Shown: piece after piece, positions 41,157 through 50,150 of the stretch
Layout of the letters: each line of letters opens with the position of its first letter
How positions within the stretch are numbered: the stretch's first letter is position 1
Source of the DNA: Mycobacterium sp. MFM001
GTDB taxonomy: Bacteria > Actinomycetota > Actinomycetes > Mycobacteriales > Mycobacteriaceae
Assembly: GCF_003402475.1 (NCBI RefSeq)
Contig: NZ_BFAB01000018.1
Coordinates: forward strand, 1-64,000
Direction: 5' to 3'
Length of the DNA: 64,000 nt
Notes under the pieces: generated by a model
What the model was told of the DNA's origin: nothing
What the model saw: only the letters and a program-made list of their open reading frames with translations
The model's database searches: none
Translations under genes and position numbers: made by a program

Positions 41157-42049
41157 CGGACTGGCGCTCACAGCTGACCGCCGACGAACAGCGGCAGGTG
41201 CGTGAACTGGTCGCGGCGGCAACAGAATTCGACGCGGTGGCACCCGTCGGCGAGCAGGTACTGCGAGAGCTTGCGCATCGGCGAACCCAGCATCTGGTGG
41301 TCAAAGCTGCCGACCAGACGGTGATCGGCTATCTCAATCTCGCTGCACCGCAAGACGAACCGGGCATGGCCGAGCTCGTGGTCCACCCGCACGCACGCCG
41401 TCGCGGCATCGGTACCGACTTGATACGCGCTGCGTTGGCGAAAACCAATGGGCGCAACCGATTTTGGGCACACGGCACATTGGAGTCGGCCCGCGCGACG
41501 GCGTCGGCGCTGGGTCTGGTGCCGGTGCGCGAACTCATCCAGATGCGCCGCTCCCTCAACGACGTCGCTGCACCCGCTGTGCCCGAGGGGGTGCGGATCC
41601 GCACCTATGCCGGCGTCGGCGACGACGACGAACTGTTGCGGGTCAACAACACCGCGTTCGCCGCGCATCCGGAACAAAGCGGCTTGACGCCTGCCGATCT
41701 GGCCGAGCGGCGCGCCGAACCGTGGTTCGACCCCGACGGACTGTTTTTGGCGTTCGACCAGTCAACCGACAAGTTGCTGGGCTTTCACTGGACCAAGGTG
41801 CATCCCGGCCAGACCGGCCTGGGTGAGGTCTACGTCGTCGGCGTCGACCCGGCGGCTCAGGGCCGTGGGCTGGGCGCCGTGCTGACCGCGGTCGGGGTGG
41901 CATACCTGGCGCGTCGGCTGGCCGACACGACGGATCCGGCGGTGATGCTGTACGTCGAGGCGGACAACACCGCGGCGCTGCGGACCTATCGGCGGCTGGG
42001 GTTCACGCAGTACAGCGTCGACACCGCCTATGCTGCGGGTGTCCACTGA
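41153..42049 (+). CDS. mshD: Mycothiol synthase MshD
   Basis: Last step of mycothiol synthesis: acetyl-CoA plus Cys-GlcN-Ins gives mycothiol. The protein has 298 residues with two GNAT domains. The N-terminal half has ELVVHPHARRRGIGTDLI, and the active C-terminal half has YVVGVDPAAQGRGLGAVL and ADNTAALRTYRRLGF. GTG 41153 overlaps the glnR stop. Mycothiol is the main thiol buffer in this genus, which fits the thiol-related genes elsewhere in the window. Confidence 0.95.
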   Translation: MTDWRSQLTADEQRQVRELVAAATEFDAVAPVGEQVLRELAHRRTQHLVVKAADQTVIGYLNLAAPQDEPGMAELVVHPHARRRGIGTDLIRAALAKTNGRNRFWAHGTLESARATASALGLVPVRELIQMRRSLNDVAAPAVPEGVRIRTYAGVGDDDELLRVNNTAFAAHPEQSGLTPADLAERRAEPWFDPDGLFLAFDQSTDKLLGFHWTKVHPGQTGLGEVYVVGVDPAAQGRGLGAVLTAVGVAYLARRLADTTDPAVMLYVEADNTAALRTYRRLGFTQYSVDTAYAAGVH

Positions 42050-42137
42050 CCTGTTCACCCGGTGTTCACGGATAACCGGCAGGCTCCTACCCGTGCGCAC
42101 TGCGCCGCACGACGTTCGAGAAAGGACGCGCTACACG

Positions 42138-43220
42138 GTGGGTAAAGCGTTGATCGCGGCGGCGGTCTTGAGCCTGGTATTGGCCGGCTGTGGCAGCGAC
42201 AACAACATCGGCACCCCCGCGACGTCGTCGGCCGCGATCGACTGCGGCGGCAAAGACGCTCTCACCGGCGAAGGCTCGACCGCCCAGCAGAACGCGATCG
42301 CGTTATTCAACCAAGCCTGGAACCGGTTCTGCCCCCGCAAGAACGTGTCCTACAACCCGACCGGGTCGGGTGCCGGCCGCGAGCAGTTCGTCGCCGGCCA
42401 TGTCGACTTCGCCGGCTCGGACTCGCCGCTGACCGCCGACCAGGTCGAGCCGGCGACCAAGCGCTGCAACGGGAATCCGGCCTGGCACCTGCCGCTGGTG
42501 TTCGGGCCGGTGGCGGTGGCCTACCACCTCGACGGCGTCAACCCACTCGTCGTCAACGCCGACGTGCTGGCCAAGATCTTCACCGGCAAGATCACCAATT
42601 GGCGTGACCCGGAGATCGTGGCGCTCAACCACGGCGTCACCTTGCCCGACACGGATATTGCGCCGATCTACCGGTCGGACTCGTCGGGCACCACCGACAA
42701 CTTTCAGAAGTACCTCGGCGCCGCGGCCCCGCAGAGCTGGACCAAAGGCGCCGGCAGCGAGTTTCAGGGCGGCGTCGGCGAGGGCGTGCAGAAGTCCGCG
42801 GGCGTGGTGCAGGCCGTGCAGTCCACGCCCGGCGCCATCGCCTATGTCGAGAAGGGCTTCGCCGATCAGGCCTCGCTGACCTACGCCCAGATCGACGACG
42901 GCGGCGGCGCGGTGGCGCTGAGCGACGACGCCGCGCGCAACGCCATCGACGACGCCAAGTTCGCCGGCGCCGGCAACGACCTGCGGCTGGACCTGAACTC
43001 CCTCTACGGCACCAAAGAGCCCGGCGCCTACCCGCTGGTGCTGGTGACCTACGAGATCGTGTGCTCGAAAGGCTACGACCCGGGGATTTCGACCGCGCTC
43101 AAGTCATTTCTGACCGCGGCCGCCGACTACGGTCAAAACGGTCTTTCACCGGCCGGATACATCCCGCTGCCGGACAGGTTCAAGCAGCGCCTCGTGGCGG
43201 CGATCGGCGCGATCCAGTAA
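42138..43220 (+). CDS. pstS: Phosphate-binding lipoprotein PstS
   Basis: Surface phosphate-binding component of the Pst ABC importer, 360 residues. The signal peptide ends in a lipobox LAGC with lipidated Cys18. Phosphate-site motifs are DALTGEGSTAQQ, GSGAGREQFVAGHVDFAGSD and YRSDSSGTTDNFQKYL. GTG 42138 is chosen because it gives a standard lipoprotein signal and has AGAAAGG upstream; longer starts would place 36 charged residues ahead of the signal. It is the first gene of pstS-pstC-pstA-phoT. Confidence 0.93.
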   Translation: MGKALIAAAVLSLVLAGCGSDNNIGTPATSSAAIDCGGKDALTGEGSTAQQNAIALFNQAWNRFCPRKNVSYNPTGSGAGREQFVAGHVDFAGSDSPLTADQVEPATKRCNGNPAWHLPLVFGPVAVAYHLDGVNPLVVNADVLAKIFTGKITNWRDPEIVALNHGVTLPDTDIAPIYRSDSSGTTDNFQKYLGAAAPQSWTKGAGSEFQGGVGEGVQKSAGVVQAVQSTPGAIAYVEKGFADQASLTYAQIDDGGGAVALSDDAARNAIDDAKFAGAGNDLRLDLNSLYGTKEPGAYPLVLVTYEIVCSKGYDPGISTALKSFLTAAADYGQNGLSPAGYIPLPDRFKQRLVAAIGAIQ

Positions 43221-43243
43221 GAACCGACAGCGATGGGACCCAA

Positions 43244-44269
43244 GTGACAACGCCAAATCCGTCTGATGCGGGTTCGGGTGAGGTCGTCGCTGCGCCGGTT
43301 CCCGAGCCGATCACTCCGCCCACCATCCCGTGGGGCCGAAGCAAACCCCGGCTGGGTGATCGCGTCTTTCGCGGGCTGTCGGAAGGCTCCGGTGTCCTGA
43401 TCGTCGTGCTGATCGGCGCGATCGCGGTGTTCCTGCTGTGGCGCGCCATCCCGGCGCTGGCCCGCAACAAGGAGAACTTCTTCACCTACGGCGGCAACTG
43501 GGTCACCACCGACACCTCGGCGATGCACTTCGGCATCTTCGACATGCTGCAGGTCACGGTTTTTGTGGCGTTGTTCGCCCTGACGCTGGCCATGCCGGTG
43601 GCGCTGGGCATCGCGATCTATCTCACCCAGTACGCGCCGCGGCGGGTGGTGGGCCCGCTGGCCTACATGGTGGACCTGCTCGCCGCGGTGCCGTCGATCA
43701 TCTACGGCGTCTGGGGTCTGTATGTGCTGGCGCCGCGGTTGCGGCCGATCGCGACGTGGCTCAACGACCACCTGGGGTGGTGTTTCCTGTTCGCCAACGG
43801 CAACGCGTCGGTGGCCGGCGGCGGCACGATCTTCACCGCGGGAATCGTGCTGGCGGTGATGATCCTGCCGATCATCACCGCGGTCACCCGCGAGGTTTTC
43901 GTCCAGACGCCGCAGTCCCACATCGAGGCGGCGCTGGCGCTCGGCGCCACCCGCTGGGAAGTGGTCAAGACGACGGTGCTGCCGTTCGGCCGGTCGGGCT
44001 ACATCAGCGGCGCGATGCTGGGGCTCGGCCGCGCGCTGGGCGAGACCGTCGCGCTGCTGATCATCCTGCGGGGCACGCAATCGGCGTTCGGCTGGTCGCT
44101 GTTCGACGGCGGCTACACCTTTGCCAGCAAGATCGCGGCGACCGCGTCGGAATTCAACAACCAGTACAAGGCCGGCGCGTACATCGCCGCCGGCCTGGTG
44201 CTGTTCCTGCTGACCTTCGTGGTCAATGCGTTCGCGCGTGCGGCGGTCGCCGGTAAGGGAACGCGATGA
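43244..44269 (+). CDS. pstC: Phosphate ABC transporter permease PstC
   Basis: Inner-membrane permease of 341 residues with six core transmembrane segments after a ~45-residue cytosolic N-terminus. The EAA loop that docks on the ATPase reads EAALALGATRWEVVKTTVLP, followed by GLGRALGETVALLI. It is paired with PstA; the two stop/start codons overlap by 4 nt. GTG 43244 is 23 nt after pstS. Confidence 0.93.
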   Translation: MTTPNPSDAGSGEVVAAPVPEPITPPTIPWGRSKPRLGDRVFRGLSEGSGVLIVVLIGAIAVFLLWRAIPALARNKENFFTYGGNWVTTDTSAMHFGIFDMLQVTVFVALFALTLAMPVALGIAIYLTQYAPRRVVGPLAYMVDLLAAVPSIIYGVWGLYVLAPRLRPIATWLNDHLGWCFLFANGNASVAGGGTIFTAGIVLAVMILPIITAVTREVFVQTPQSHIEAALALGATRWEVVKTTVLPFGRSGYISGAMLGLGRALGETVALLIILRGTQSAFGWSLFDGGYTFASKIAATASEFNNQYKAGAYIAAGLVLFLLTFVVNAFARAAVAGKGTR

Positions 44270-45180
44270 CGTCGATCCTGGACCGGCCGCTCAAGGCGCG
44301 CACTTTCGCCGGCACAAGCCTGCGGCGGCGGGTCGCCGACAACGTCGCGACCGTTCTGGTGACGCTGTCGATGGCGGTCGCGCTGGTCCCGCTGCTGTGG
44401 GTGCTCTACTCCGTGATCGCGAAGGGATTCCGGGCGGTTACCTCCGCTGTGTGGTGGTCACACTCGCAGGCCGGGATGACGGCGTTCGTGACCGGCGGCG
44501 GCGCTTATCACGCGATCGTCGGCACAGTGCTGCAGGGACTGGTCTGCGCGGCCATCTCCATTCCGATCGGGATTTTCGTCGCGATCTACCTCGTCGAATA
44601 CGGCGCGGGCACCGGCCTGGGCCGGTTGACGACGTTCATGGTCGACATCCTCACCGGCGTGCCGTCGATTGTCGCGGCCTTGTTCATCTACGCGCTGTGC
44701 GTGGCCACCCTGGGTCTTCCTCGTTCCGGGTTGGCGGTGTCGCTGGCGTTGGTGTTGTTGATGCTTCCGGTGATCATCCGGGCGACCGAGGAGATGCTAC
44801 GGATCGTTCCGGTGGATTTGCGCGAGGCCAGCTACGCGCTCGGCGTACCGAAGTGGAAAACCATTGCCCGCATTGTGATTCCGACGGGCCTGTCCGGAAT
44901 CATCACCGGCATCATGTTGGCGCTGGCGCGGGTGATGGGCGAGACGGCGCCACTGCTGATTCTGGTGGGCTATTCGCAGGCGATGAACTTCGACATGGTC
45001 AGCGGCTTCATGGGGTCGCTGCCCGGTATGATGTATGACCAGACCTCGGCGGGGGCGGGCGCCAACCCGGTGCCGACCGAACGACTGTGGGGCGCTGCGG
45101 TGACGCTTATACTGCTGATCGCCGTGATCAATGTCGGGGCCAAAGTGGTCGCGAAAATCTTTGCGCCTAAGAAATTCTAG
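44266..45180 (+). CDS. pstA: Phosphate ABC transporter permease PstA
   Basis: Second permease subunit, 304 residues with six membrane segments. The EAA-type loop is REASYALGVPKWKTIARIVI, and GVPSIVAALFIYAL and ARVMGETAPLLILVG are conserved. ATG 44266 overlaps the pstC stop. The ATPase gene follows 12 nt later with GCAGGAGAAG as ribosome-binding site. Confidence 0.93.
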   Translation: MTSILDRPLKARTFAGTSLRRRVADNVATVLVTLSMAVALVPLLWVLYSVIAKGFRAVTSAVWWSHSQAGMTAFVTGGGAYHAIVGTVLQGLVCAAISIPIGIFVAIYLVEYGAGTGLGRLTTFMVDILTGVPSIVAALFIYALCVATLGLPRSGLAVSLALVLLMLPVIIRATEEMLRIVPVDLREASYALGVPKWKTIARIVIPTGLSGIITGIMLALARVMGETAPLLILVGYSQAMNFDMVSGFMGSLPGMMYDQTSAGAGANPVPTERLWGAAVTLILLIAVINVGAKVVAKIFAPKKF

Positions 45181-45192
45181 GCAGGAGAAGCG

Positions 45193-45969
45193 GTGGCTAA
45201 GCGGTTAGACCTCAAAGACCTCAACATCTATTACGGGTCGTTTCATGCGGTCGCCGATGTATCGCTGTCGGTGCTGCCGCGCAGTGTGACCGCGTTCATC
45301 GGCCCGTCCGGCTGCGGCAAGACGACGGTGCTGCGCACGCTCAACCGCATGCACGAAGTCATCCCCGGCGCCCGCGTGGAGGGCACGGTGCTGCTCGACG
45401 ACGACGACATCTACGGCCCCGGTATCGACCCGGTTGGTGTGCGCAGGGCGATCGGGATGGTGTTCCAGCGGCCAAATCCCTTCCCCACCATGTCAATTCG
45501 CGACAACGTGGTGGCCGGGCTGAAGCTGCAGGGCGTGCGCAACCGCAAGGTGCTCGACGACACCGCCGAATACTCGTTGCGCGGCGCGAACTTATGGGAC
45601 GAGGTCAAAGACCGGCTTGACCGGCCAGGCGGCGGGCTGTCCGGCGGACAGCAGCAGCGGCTGTGCATCGCCCGGGCCATCGCCGTGCAGCCCGACGTGC
45701 TGCTGATGGACGAGCCGTGCTCGGCGCTGGACCCGATTTCGACGATGGCGATCGAGGAGCTGATCGCCGAGCTGAAGCAGGATTACACCATCGTTATCGT
45801 CACGCACAACATGCAGCAGGCCGCGCGGGTCAGCAACCAGACCGCGTTCTTCAACCTCGAGGCCGTCGGGAAACCCGGCCGGCTGGTGGAGATTGACGAC
45901 ACCGAGAAGATCTTCTCCAACCCCACCCAAAAAGCCACCGAAGACTACATTTCCGGCCGCTTCGGCTAG
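45193..45969 (+). CDS. phoT: Phosphate ABC transporter ATPase PstB/PhoT
   Basis: Cytosolic ATPase of 258 residues. Walker A is GPSGCGKTT near residue 38, the signature is LSGGQQQR, Walker B is VLLMDEPCSALD, and the switch His is in VTHNMQQAARVS. In M. tuberculosis only phoT (Rv0820) is retained between mshD and phoY2; here the complete transporter is present. The last 4 nt overlap the convergent phoY2 gene. Confidence 0.94.
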   Translation: MAKRLDLKDLNIYYGSFHAVADVSLSVLPRSVTAFIGPSGCGKTTVLRTLNRMHEVIPGARVEGTVLLDDDDIYGPGIDPVGVRRAIGMVFQRPNPFPTMSIRDNVVAGLKLQGVRNRKVLDDTAEYSLRGANLWDEVKDRLDRPGGGLSGGQQQRLCIARAIAVQPDVLLMDEPCSALDPISTMAIEELIAELKQDYTIVIVTHNMQQAARVSNQTAFFNLEAVGKPGRLVEIDDTEKIFSNPTQKATEDYISGRFG

Positions 45970-46634
45970 CCCGTGGACGGCACCGTGTCGTCTTCGGGGA
46001 ACCGGCCGGTCGCCTGGAAAATGACGCGGCGCGCCACCTCGACGGCGTGGTCTGCGAAGCGCTCGTAGAACCGGCCCAGCAATGTCACGTCGACCGCAGC
46101 TGCCACCCCGTGTTTCCACTCGCGGTCCATCAGCACGGTGAACAGGTGCCGGTGCAGGTCGTCCATCGCGTCGTCTTCTTCACGGATGCGGGCCGCCTTC
46201 TCCGGGTCGCGTGACAACAGCACCTCCTGCGCACTGTTGCCCAATTCGACTGCGACCCTGCCCATTTCGGCGAAGTACCCGTTGACCTCTTCGGGCAGCG
46301 CATGCTGGGGGTGGCGCCGTCGGGCGATCTTGGCGACGTGCAGAGCCAGCGCACCCATCCGATCGATGTCGGCGACCATCTGGATCGCGCTGACAATCGC
46401 GCGCAGGTCACCGGCGACCGGTGCCTGCAAGGCCAACAGCACGAAAGCGCTTTCCTCCGCGCGGGCGCTCAGCGTCGCGATTTTCTCGTGATCGGAAATA
46501 ACCTGTTCGGCCAGCACCAGGTCGGCCTGCAGCAGCGCCTGCGTCGCGCGTTCCATCGCGGCCCCGGCGAGCCCACACATTTCGCCGAGCCGCTCGGAGA
46601 GCCCGGAAAGCTGTTCCTGGTAGGCGGTCCGCAT
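45966..46634 (-). CDS. phoY2: PhoU-family regulator PhoY2
   Basis: A 222-residue all-helical protein made of two PhoU repeats. The first contains EQVISDHEKIATLSARAEES and the second a parallel EDDAMDDLHRHLFTVL. PhoU proteins bind Pst components and the SenX3-type kinase to turn off phosphate-starvation signalling; phoY2 is one of two mycobacterial copies and is linked to antibiotic persistence. It faces the pst operon, and the ends overlap. Confidence 0.92.
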   Translation of the reverse strand: MRTAYQEQLSGLSERLGEMCGLAGAAMERATQALLQADLVLAEQVISDHEKIATLSARAEESAFVLLALQAPVAGDLRAIVSAIQMVADIDRMGALALHVAKIARRRHPQHALPEEVNGYFAEMGRVAVELGNSAQEVLLSRDPEKAARIREEDDAMDDLHRHLFTVLMDREWKHGVAAAVDVTLLGRFYERFADHAVEVARRVIFQATGRFPEDDTVPSTG

Positions 46635-46708
46635 GGTGTCAAGACTACGTTCTCGGCCGGGAAAAGCCAGGAAGGACGACCTGAAATGACGGTGAATGCC
46701 AATTACGG

Positions 46709-48826
46709 CTATTCGCAGGTGGTGTCGGCCGCGTTGGTAACCGTCAAGTCCTCGGGAAGCTTGGTCGGTGTGTTGTTGGCACTGCGGTCGATTTGCAAGC
46801 TGACCGACGAGCCACTCGGCGGCGGCGCCGAGACAGCGCGGAAGTCCGGGCCCAGCACAACCTGCACCGCCTGCTCAATTCCGGTGACCCGCTCCACCTT
46901 TGAGCTGCCGAACGACGCCGCCACCGTCGCGGCGGCCTGCTCGTTGCCCGGCGAGAAGAACACCGTCGTCGATTTCAGCGAGCTGGGGTAGTCGTCGGGT
47001 TCCTTGACCTTGAAACCGTACTGCTGCAACTCAGCGGCGGCGGTCGCGGCCAGACCCGACTTGCCCGTCGAGTTGGACACCTGCACGGTGATCTCCTGCG
47101 GCGATGTCGTCACGGCCTGCACCTGCTCGGCGTGCGGCGCGGTGGACGGGCTGGGCTGCGCCGCTTGACTGGTGGTCGACTGGGTTGTCGGTGACGACGT
47201 CGCGTTCTTGTCGTTCTCACCGGGCAGCGGATCGTCGTTGATGATCGCGTCGAAGAGCGCCCGCACGTCGGCGGTGCGCGGCGGCTCGTTGCCGTTCTCG
47301 TCGGTTTCGCCGGTCGGCACGGTCACGAAGGTGATGTGGCCGGCCGAGACACCCTGGACCGACTGGCCGAGGTCGACAAGGTCCTTGGTCTTGACGTTGT
47401 CGACGTAACTGTCACTGATGAACATGTTGACGACGTTGTTGAGCTTGCTCATCGAGAAGAACGTGTCGCGGGAGATCAGCGAACGCAGCAGCGACGACAA
47501 GAACAACTGCTGGCGTTTGATGCGCCCGTAGTCGCCGTTGTTCTCGGTGGTGACGTTGCGGGCCCGCACATAATTCAACGCCGTCGTCCCGTCGATGACT
47601 TGGCGACCGGCGTGGGCGAGCACCGTGCCCAGTTCGGCGTCCTTCAGCGGGGTGGTCGTGCAGACTTCGACGCCGCCGAGCGCGTCGACCATCTTGGCGA
47701 AGCCGGCGAAGTCGATGGCCATGAAACGGTTGATCGACAGGCCGGACAGCTTCTGGATGACCTTCACCAGACACTTCGGTCCGCCGAACGCATAAGCGGA
47801 GTTCAGTTTGGTCTCGGTATAGACGTATCGGTCGCCGTACTTTCCGGTTTCCTCGTCGTAGAGCGGGCCGTACGCAGCGGTGTCGGGGTTCCACGCCTCG
47901 CATTTCATCGGCGTGATCGCCAGATCGCGCGGAAACGACACCGCGACCACGCGTTTACGGTTCGCCGGGATGTTGACCAGCATGATGGTGTCGGAGCGGG
48001 CGCCGCCGGCGTCCTCAGTGTCGCCTGCCCCCATCTCGCCGTTGGCCCCGGCCCGGGAGTCGACACCGACGATCAAGAAGTTCTCGTCGCCGTACTGGCC
48101 GTTGGGGTCCATGATGTCGTGCGAATGAGGGTCGAGCGCGCTGACGTTGTTGAGTCGGTTGTTCTTCGACGCGCTCCACTGGTACGCCCCGCCGGTCAGG
48201 GCCAGCGACAGCACGGCGATCAATGCCGCCACCGAGCGGCCGGCCACCAGCAGCGGCCGGCGCTTGCGTTTCGGTGCGGGCTCCGGGATTTCCGCCGCGT
48301 CCGGGTCTCCGACGATCCGGGCCGGCGGCACCCGCCCCGACGCCGGCGGCAGCACCGTGGTTTCGTCGGCCGCGGCGAGACGCCGTGGGCGGGGCGCGAT
48401 GTCCAAGTCGGGCAGCTCGGACGCGTACGCCGACGACATCGGCGCGGCGTAGGCGTCGAATCGGTACTCCGGCTCGTCCTGGGGCTCTGGCTCCGGCGGA
48501 AACTCGTCTGGCGGCTCGATTTCGGGTTCCGCGCGGTGGCGGCTGCGCCGGGCCGGGGGCGGACCGCCGACCTTGGCGATCAGATCGGCGACCGTGAGTC
48601 CGCCGTCGGTGTGGCAGCCGCCGGATGCCGTGTCTTCGCGGTTCCTGTGCCCAACCGGCGGTGCCGGCCGCCGGGGCGCGGCGACGGCGCCGCGAGTCGA
48701 TGTTCCGAAACGTTCCCACGGCGCGGCGGGTAGCGATCGCAGAGGACTTCCGGTAATCCCGATGTCGTCACCCTCGACGGCTGCGGGGTGCGGGCGGCCC
48801 GGAGTGGCGTTGTTGCCGTCACTCAT
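46709..48826 (-). CDS. LytR-CpsA-Psr (LCP) protein with LytR_C domain (Rv0822c-like)
   Basis: A 705-residue membrane protein. A long Pro/Glu-rich cytosolic region (1-195) precedes one membrane helix (about 200-220, SVAALIAVLSLALTGGA). The LCP domain follows (about 255-440) with the pyrophosphate-binding arginines in GGARSDTIM and SFPRDLAI and in YVRARN. A Ser/Thr/Gln-rich linker leads to a LytR_C domain (about 575-660). LCP enzymes attach cell-wall polymers such as arabinogalactan to peptidoglycan; in mycobacteria Lcp1 (Rv3267) is the main ligase and Rv0822c a paralogue. Confidence 0.87.
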   Translation of the reverse strand: MSDGNNATPGRPHPAAVEGDDIGITGSPLRSLPAAPWERFGTSTRGAVAAPRRPAPPVGHRNREDTASGGCHTDGGLTVADLIAKVGGPPPARRSRHRAEPEIEPPDEFPPEPEPQDEPEYRFDAYAAPMSSAYASELPDLDIAPRPRRLAAADETTVLPPASGRVPPARIVGDPDAAEIPEPAPKRKRRPLLVAGRSVAALIAVLSLALTGGAYQWSASKNNRLNNVSALDPHSHDIMDPNGQYGDENFLIVGVDSRAGANGEMGAGDTEDAGGARSDTIMLVNIPANRKRVVAVSFPRDLAITPMKCEAWNPDTAAYGPLYDEETGKYGDRYVYTETKLNSAYAFGGPKCLVKVIQKLSGLSINRFMAIDFAGFAKMVDALGGVEVCTTTPLKDAELGTVLAHAGRQVIDGTTALNYVRARNVTTENNGDYGRIKRQQLFLSSLLRSLISRDTFFSMSKLNNVVNMFISDSYVDNVKTKDLVDLGQSVQGVSAGHITFVTVPTGETDENGNEPPRTADVRALFDAIINDDPLPGENDKNATSSPTTQSTTSQAAQPSPSTAPHAEQVQAVTTSPQEITVQVSNSTGKSGLAATAAAELQQYGFKVKEPDDYPSSLKSTTVFFSPGNEQAAATVAASFGSSKVERVTGIEQAVQVVLGPDFRAVSAPPPSGSSVSLQIDRSANNTPTKLPEDLTVTNAADTTCE

Positions 48827-48916
48827 GTCCTACCGGCCTCCGAAACTCTGATGAGGTGCTCGACGTGTTCGTGCGCATACATCAGGGCAGTGCTGGCGGT
48901 GGCAGCACCACGAATT

Positions 48917-48947
48917 CGCGCTCCCCCCGGGGGTCCACCGGAGCGCG
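48917..48947. terminator. Hairpin upstream of the LCP gene, downstream of dus
   Basis: CGCGCTCC (48917-48924) pairs perfectly with GGAGCGCG (48940-48947) around a 15-nt loop. It lies in the 184-bp gap after the dus stop. A terminator for dus is possible; otherwise I see nothing in this gap. Confidence 0.4.
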
Positions 48948-49010
48948 TTGCAACAAGTTCCACATCGTAGCCAGACATCGGCCGAAACGCGATGTCGAGA
49001 TGGCTTCGAT

Positions 49011-50144
49011 TCAGCCACCGGAGTGCATGATGTCGGCCCCGGCCGGGACGGTGCAGTCGTCGCGGTCGGTGAGCCAGCCGTCGGGCAGTGCGACGCGCGC
49101 CGGGGATCCCTGCCGGCCGCGCGGTCCGGTGGCCGCCTCCGGGAAGGGGACCGCGGCGTCGAGCTGGTCCAGCAGGCGGTCAAGCTCGTCGAGCGTCTTG
49201 ACCAGCGCCAGCGCCCGTCGCAGCTCCGACCCGGCGGGGAAGCCGTGCAGATACCAGCCGATGTGCTTGCGGATGTCACGCATGCCCTTGTCTTCACCGA
49301 AGTGCGCGGCCAGCAGCGCCCCGTGCCGGCGGATGATGTCGGCGACCTGGCCCAGCGTCGGCGGCGTGGGCGGCGGGCTGCCGGTGAAGGCGGCCGAGAG
49401 CTCGGCGAACAGCCACGGCCGGCCCAGGCACCCGCGGCCGATGACGACGCCGTCGCAGCCGGTGCTGGCCATCATGGTCAGGGCGTCGCTGGCGTCGAAG
49501 ATGTCGCCGTTGCCCAGCACCGGGATCGTCCGCACCTGGGCTTTGAGCGCCGCGATCTGCTCCCAGTCCGCCGCACCGGAGTAGCGCTGCGCCGCCGTGC
49601 GGGCATGCAGAGCCACCGCGGCGGCACCCTCGGATTCGGCGATGCGGCCGGCGTCGAGGTGGGTGTGGTGGTCGTCGTCGATGCCGACCCGGAACTTGAC
49701 CGTCACCGGGATGCCGGTGCCCTCAGTGGCGCGCACGGCAGCCGCGACAATCTGGCCGAACAGCCGCCGCTTGTAGGGCAACGCCGCCCCGCCGCCGCGA
49801 CGGGTCACCTTGGGCACCGGGCAGCCGAAGTTCATGTCGACGTGATCGGCCAGGTCCTCGTCGGCGATCATCTTCACCGCCGCGTAGGTGGTGGCCGGGT
49901 CGACGGTGTAGAGCTGCAGCGATCGCGGCGACTCGTCGGGGGAGAACGTCGTCATGTGCATGGTGGCCGGATGCCGCTCGACGAGCGCGCGTGCGGTCAC
50001 CATCTCGCAGACGTAAAGGCCGCTGACCGTCCCGACCAGTGCCTGCTCGAGCTCCCGGCACAGCGTCCGGAACGCAACGTTTGTGACACCCGCCATCGGT
50101 GCTAACACCACCGGGCTGGCGAGCGTAATGGGCCCGATGCGCAA
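49011..50144 (-). CDS. dus: tRNA-dihydrouridine synthase
   Basis: FMN- and NADPH-dependent tRNA-modifying enzyme of 377 residues that reduces uridines in the D-loop. SPVVLAPMAGVTNVAFR, the catalytic Cys in MNFGCPVPKVTRRGGGAAL, RVGIDDDHHTH and IPVLGNGDIF, then GCDGVVIGRGCLGRPW are the standard Dus blocks. It lies 6 nt downstream of desA1 on the same strand. Rv0823c is the M. tuberculosis counterpart. Confidence 0.92.
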   Translation of the reverse strand: MRIGPITLASPVVLAPMAGVTNVAFRTLCRELEQALVGTVSGLYVCEMVTARALVERHPATMHMTTFSPDESPRSLQLYTVDPATTYAAVKMIADEDLADHVDMNFGCPVPKVTRRGGGAALPYKRRLFGQIVAAAVRATEGTGIPVTVKFRVGIDDDHHTHLDAGRIAESEGAAAVALHARTAAQRYSGAADWEQIAALKAQVRTIPVLGNGDIFDASDALTMMASTGCDGVVIGRGCLGRPWLFAELSAAFTGSPPPTPPTLGQVADIIRRHGALLAAHFGEDKGMRDIRKHIGWYLHGFPAGSELRRALALVKTLDELDRLLDQLDAAVPFPEAATGPRGRQGSPARVALPDGWLTDRDDCTVPAGADIMHSGG

Positions 50145-50150
50145 CGCCGG

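Noticed and set aside
42030..42137. Longer start for pstS at 42030
   Set aside because: It would place 36 polar residues before the lipoprotein signal peptide and overlap mshD. GTG 42138 gives a standard lipobox at Cys18.
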